This document shows, in pieces, positions 62,362-64,000 of a DNA stretch of 64,000 bases. Position 1 is the stretch's first letter, and every line of letters starts with the position of its first letter. This DNA comes from G965220205 sp965220205 (GTDB lineage: Bacteria > Chloroflexota > Dehalococcoidia > Lucifugimonadales > Australimonadaceae). The notes under the pieces were generated by a model, which saw nothing but the letters and a program-made list of their open reading frames with translations, ran no database searches and was not told the origin of the DNA. A program made the translations under genes and the position numbers. Where the stretch lies: NCBI GenBank assembly GCA_965220205.1, contig OZ244812.1, positions 1,240,001 through 1,304,000 on the forward strand, given 5' to 3'.

Positions 62362-62922
62362 TTGAGGCGATTCTTGTTGGCGAAGGCTGGGGTGTTCTCC
62401 CTGGTGATGCTGGCCGCCGCGGCTCTGACGGCGTGTGGGATCGGCAGTACTACGACTCAATTTACTCGAATCAGCGCAGGAGCGGCTCACACGTGCGCGT
62501 TGCGTTCGGACGGGAATGTCGTCTGTTGGGGGGATGATGATCGCGGGCAGTTGCGTGCGCCGGAGCATGAACGGTTTACAGCGATTGCTGCAGGGGCAAG
62601 TCATACTTGCGGACTGAGGTCGGACGGAAGCGCCGCTTGTTGGGGCTACGTACTGAAGCCGGAAGAATTGCTTGTGCTGCCTACCTTTGTCCAGGGAGGC
62701 CTATTCCCACCTGAGGACGAGAGACTTGCATCGATCGCCGCCAACGCCGCCGCCACCTGCGGGCTCCGTGCGGAAGGCAACGTCGTCTGTTGGGAAGTCA
62801 GAGGCATTGAGTACTTGCCATTCGGAACGGAACGGTTTGAGGAGATTAGCGCGGGAGGCTATCAAGTTTGCGGATTACGCTCGGACGGCGGCGTGCTCTG
62901 TGAGCCCCTAGGGAACCTCTGA
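62362..62922 (+). pseudogene. RCC1-repeat lipoprotein, truncated by the IS5-type element
   Basis: About 186 residues from TTG 62362 (start tentative). The signal ends LTAC, a lipobox. RCC1/ATS1-like repeats follow: ISAGAAHTCALRSDGNVVCWG, IAAGASHTCGLRSDGSAACWG, IAANAAATCGLRAEGNVVCW, ISAGGYQVCGLRSDGGVLCE. The last codons (PLGNL, stop) come from the CTAG and the IS terminal sequence from 62908, so the original C-terminus is missing. RCC1-repeat proteins form beta-propellers; surface role unknown. Confidence 0.75.
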
Positions 62923-64000
62923 ACAACTCACAGTCGGCCGAGTGGTGTTGGTGGGGGGCTCTTCAGCGATTCGCAGCCCTCTGCTGGTGCCGTGAACGGG
63001 GCTGTTGGGGGTCTTCTACCGACCCTGCTGGGGCGGATTCCCTGCTCCCAACCCCGATCTGAACCCACTGCGCCTCCGTCATGCCGCCAAGCACCGCTGG
63101 GCTCTCATCAGGTTCGCCAGCCCCAGCAGCACCATCAGCCGTTGCGTGTTCTTGGCCAGCCCCCGGTAGCGGACCTTGGCGTAGCCAAAGTGCCGTTTGA
63201 CGTACAGGAACGGATGCTCCACCTTCGCCCGGACCGACGCCTTGCCCTTCTCCGCCAACGCCTCAGGGCTTCCCGGCTCCAACTGCCGACGTTGGCCCGG
63301 TCGCATCGCCACCTGCCACTCCACCTCCAGCCCCCGATGCTCCGCCCGCTTCTGGACTCCCTGATACCCGGCATCGCCCCACACCTGCGACTCGCCGCCG
63401 TGCAGCAACCGGTGCGCTTCCGTCACGTCGTTCACATTGGCCGGCGTCGTCGCGACGCTGTGCACCTTCATCCCGAAATGCCACCTGTTCCCCTTCTTCA
63501 CTTGGTGCATCTCCGGGTCTCGCGCACCCGCTCGATTCTTCGTCGACGACGGCGCCTCGATGATGCTCGCGTCCATGATTGTCCCTTCCTGGAGCAGGAG
63601 TCCCTGGGACGCCAGATGCCCTTTGATCTCCGCGAACAGTCCCTCCCCCAGTTCGTGCTCCTCCAACAGATGACGGAAGTTCAGGATGGTGGTCTCGTCC
63701 GGCAGCGGCTCCGACAGCTTCAAGCCCACGAACCGCCGCACCGACTCCACGTCGTACAGCAGGTCCTCCATGCCGGGGTCGCTGAGGTTGTAGAACAGCT
63801 GCACGCAGTGAATCCGCAGCATCGCCGACAGGGCATACGGATGGCGTCCCCGGCCCGCCGTGGGGTAGAAGGGACGGATGCGCCCTTCCAGCCGTTCCCA
63901 GGGGATCAGCCCGCCCATGCGTTCGAGAAATCGCTCCCTGCGGGTCTTGCGCTTCTTGCTCTCGTAGTCCACGTCTGCAAAGGTCGGTTGGTCCATCATC
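62908..64000 (-). mobile_element. IS5-type insertion sequence, partial (one end outside the window)
   Basis: The visible end begins at CTAG (62908-62911), then GGGAACCTCTGAACAACTC. CTAG agrees with the YTAR 4-bp target of the IS5 group. The transposase on the minus strand runs to the window edge; 62923-63078 between end and gene holds no other reading frame. The same 16-bp end occurs, often with CTAG, at 1859, 4755, 46500, 47023 and 47226. Confidence 0.85.
63079..63999 (-). CDS. IS5-family transposase (start at or beyond the window edge)
   Basis: 306 residues to the first visible Met, which begins MMDQPTFADVDYESKKRKTR; the true start could lie outside. IS5-group features: RRERFLERMGGLIPWERLEGRI, the DUF772-like YPTAGRGRHPYALSAMLRI, and LPDETTILNFRHLLEEH. 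Catalytic DDE residues D in IMDASIIEAP, D in GDAGYQGV, and E in VRAKVEHPF. YAKVRYRGLAKNTQRL follows the E. It appears complete in the part seen. Confidence 0.9.
   Translation of the reverse strand: MMDQPTFADVDYESKKRKTRRERFLERMGGLIPWERLEGRIRPFYPTAGRGRHPYALSAMLRIHCVQLFYNLSDPGMEDLLYDVESVRRFVGLKLSEPLPDETTILNFRHLLEEHELGEGLFAEIKGHLASQGLLLQEGTIMDASIIEAPSSTKNRAGARDPEMHQVKKGNRWHFGMKVHSVATTPANVNDVTEAHRLLHGGESQVWGDAGYQGVQKRAEHRGLEVEWQVAMRPGQRRQLEPGSPEALAEKGKASVRAKVEHPFLYVKRHFGYAKVRYRGLAKNTQRLMVLLGLANLMRAQRCLAA

Overview
The window is GC-rich, gene-dense bacterial DNA that looks like a Chloroflexota genome, most likely a marine, SAR202-like or sponge-associated Dehalococcoidia lineage. The support is indirect: an archaeal-type PEP carboxylase, many amidohydrolase_2 (COG2159) paralogs, MetE-domain paralogs, lipoproteins with (PT)n linkers, and dense palindromic repeats between genes. 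The assignment is an inference; no rRNA or other decisive marker is present.

Layout. 1-8.6 kb: 3' part of ligA, pth, a secreted metallopeptidase, a 63-bp tandem-repeat block, two membrane-associated unknowns, and a small HTH gene pair bracketed by 11-bp iterated repeats. 8.6-24 kb: mostly housekeeping (cca, an OGG1-like glycosylase, a dinG-like helicase, ridA, ispE, rsmA, SRP RNA, galU, an MFS transporter) plus the first heme-oxygenase-fold enzyme/amidohydrolase pair and a MetE-domain protein. 24-30 kb: a second such pair, a third heme-oxygenase-fold protein, and an iron-type ABC binding protein and fused permease flanked by direct repeats, with no ATPase gene. 30-37.5 kb: a VWA protein, another amidohydrolase, lepA and hflKC. 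38-51 kb: accessory catabolism (PfkB kinase, methyltransferase, MetE-like, aldo/keto reductase, dienelactone hydrolase, quinone oxidoreductase, Rieske oxygenase, acyl-CoA dehydrogenase, SDR, class II aldolase, amidohydrolase) interspersed with MITE-like elements. 51.6-58.5 kb: ECF sigma factor with a DUF4349 membrane partner, a double cupin, PEP carboxylase, a membrane protein and an amidohydrolase. 58.7-64 kb: an intact IS481-type element, a MetE-like gene with an in-frame UGA at its zinc-site Cys codon, the sixth amidohydrolase, an RCC1-type lipoprotein gene cut by an IS5-type element, and that element's transposase running to the window edge.

The accessory genes suggest a cell that oxidises and cleaves varied organic compounds: Rieske and diiron-type oxygenases, hydrolases, SDR and AKR reductases, acyl-CoA dehydrogenase and MetE-type demethylases or transferases would act in sequence. 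Substrates cannot be read from the sequence.

Most notable: (1) the UGA at the HxC zinc-ligand codon of a MetE-like gene, followed by a SECIS-like hairpin, a candidate selenoprotein; (2) a MITE family with a TTTACGAGTG palindrome and three 11-bp iterons, matched by iterons over the start of an HTH gene; (3) MITEs whose CTAG target duplications coincide with the TAG stop codons of two genes; (4) CADD-type diiron proteins paired with amidohydrolases.
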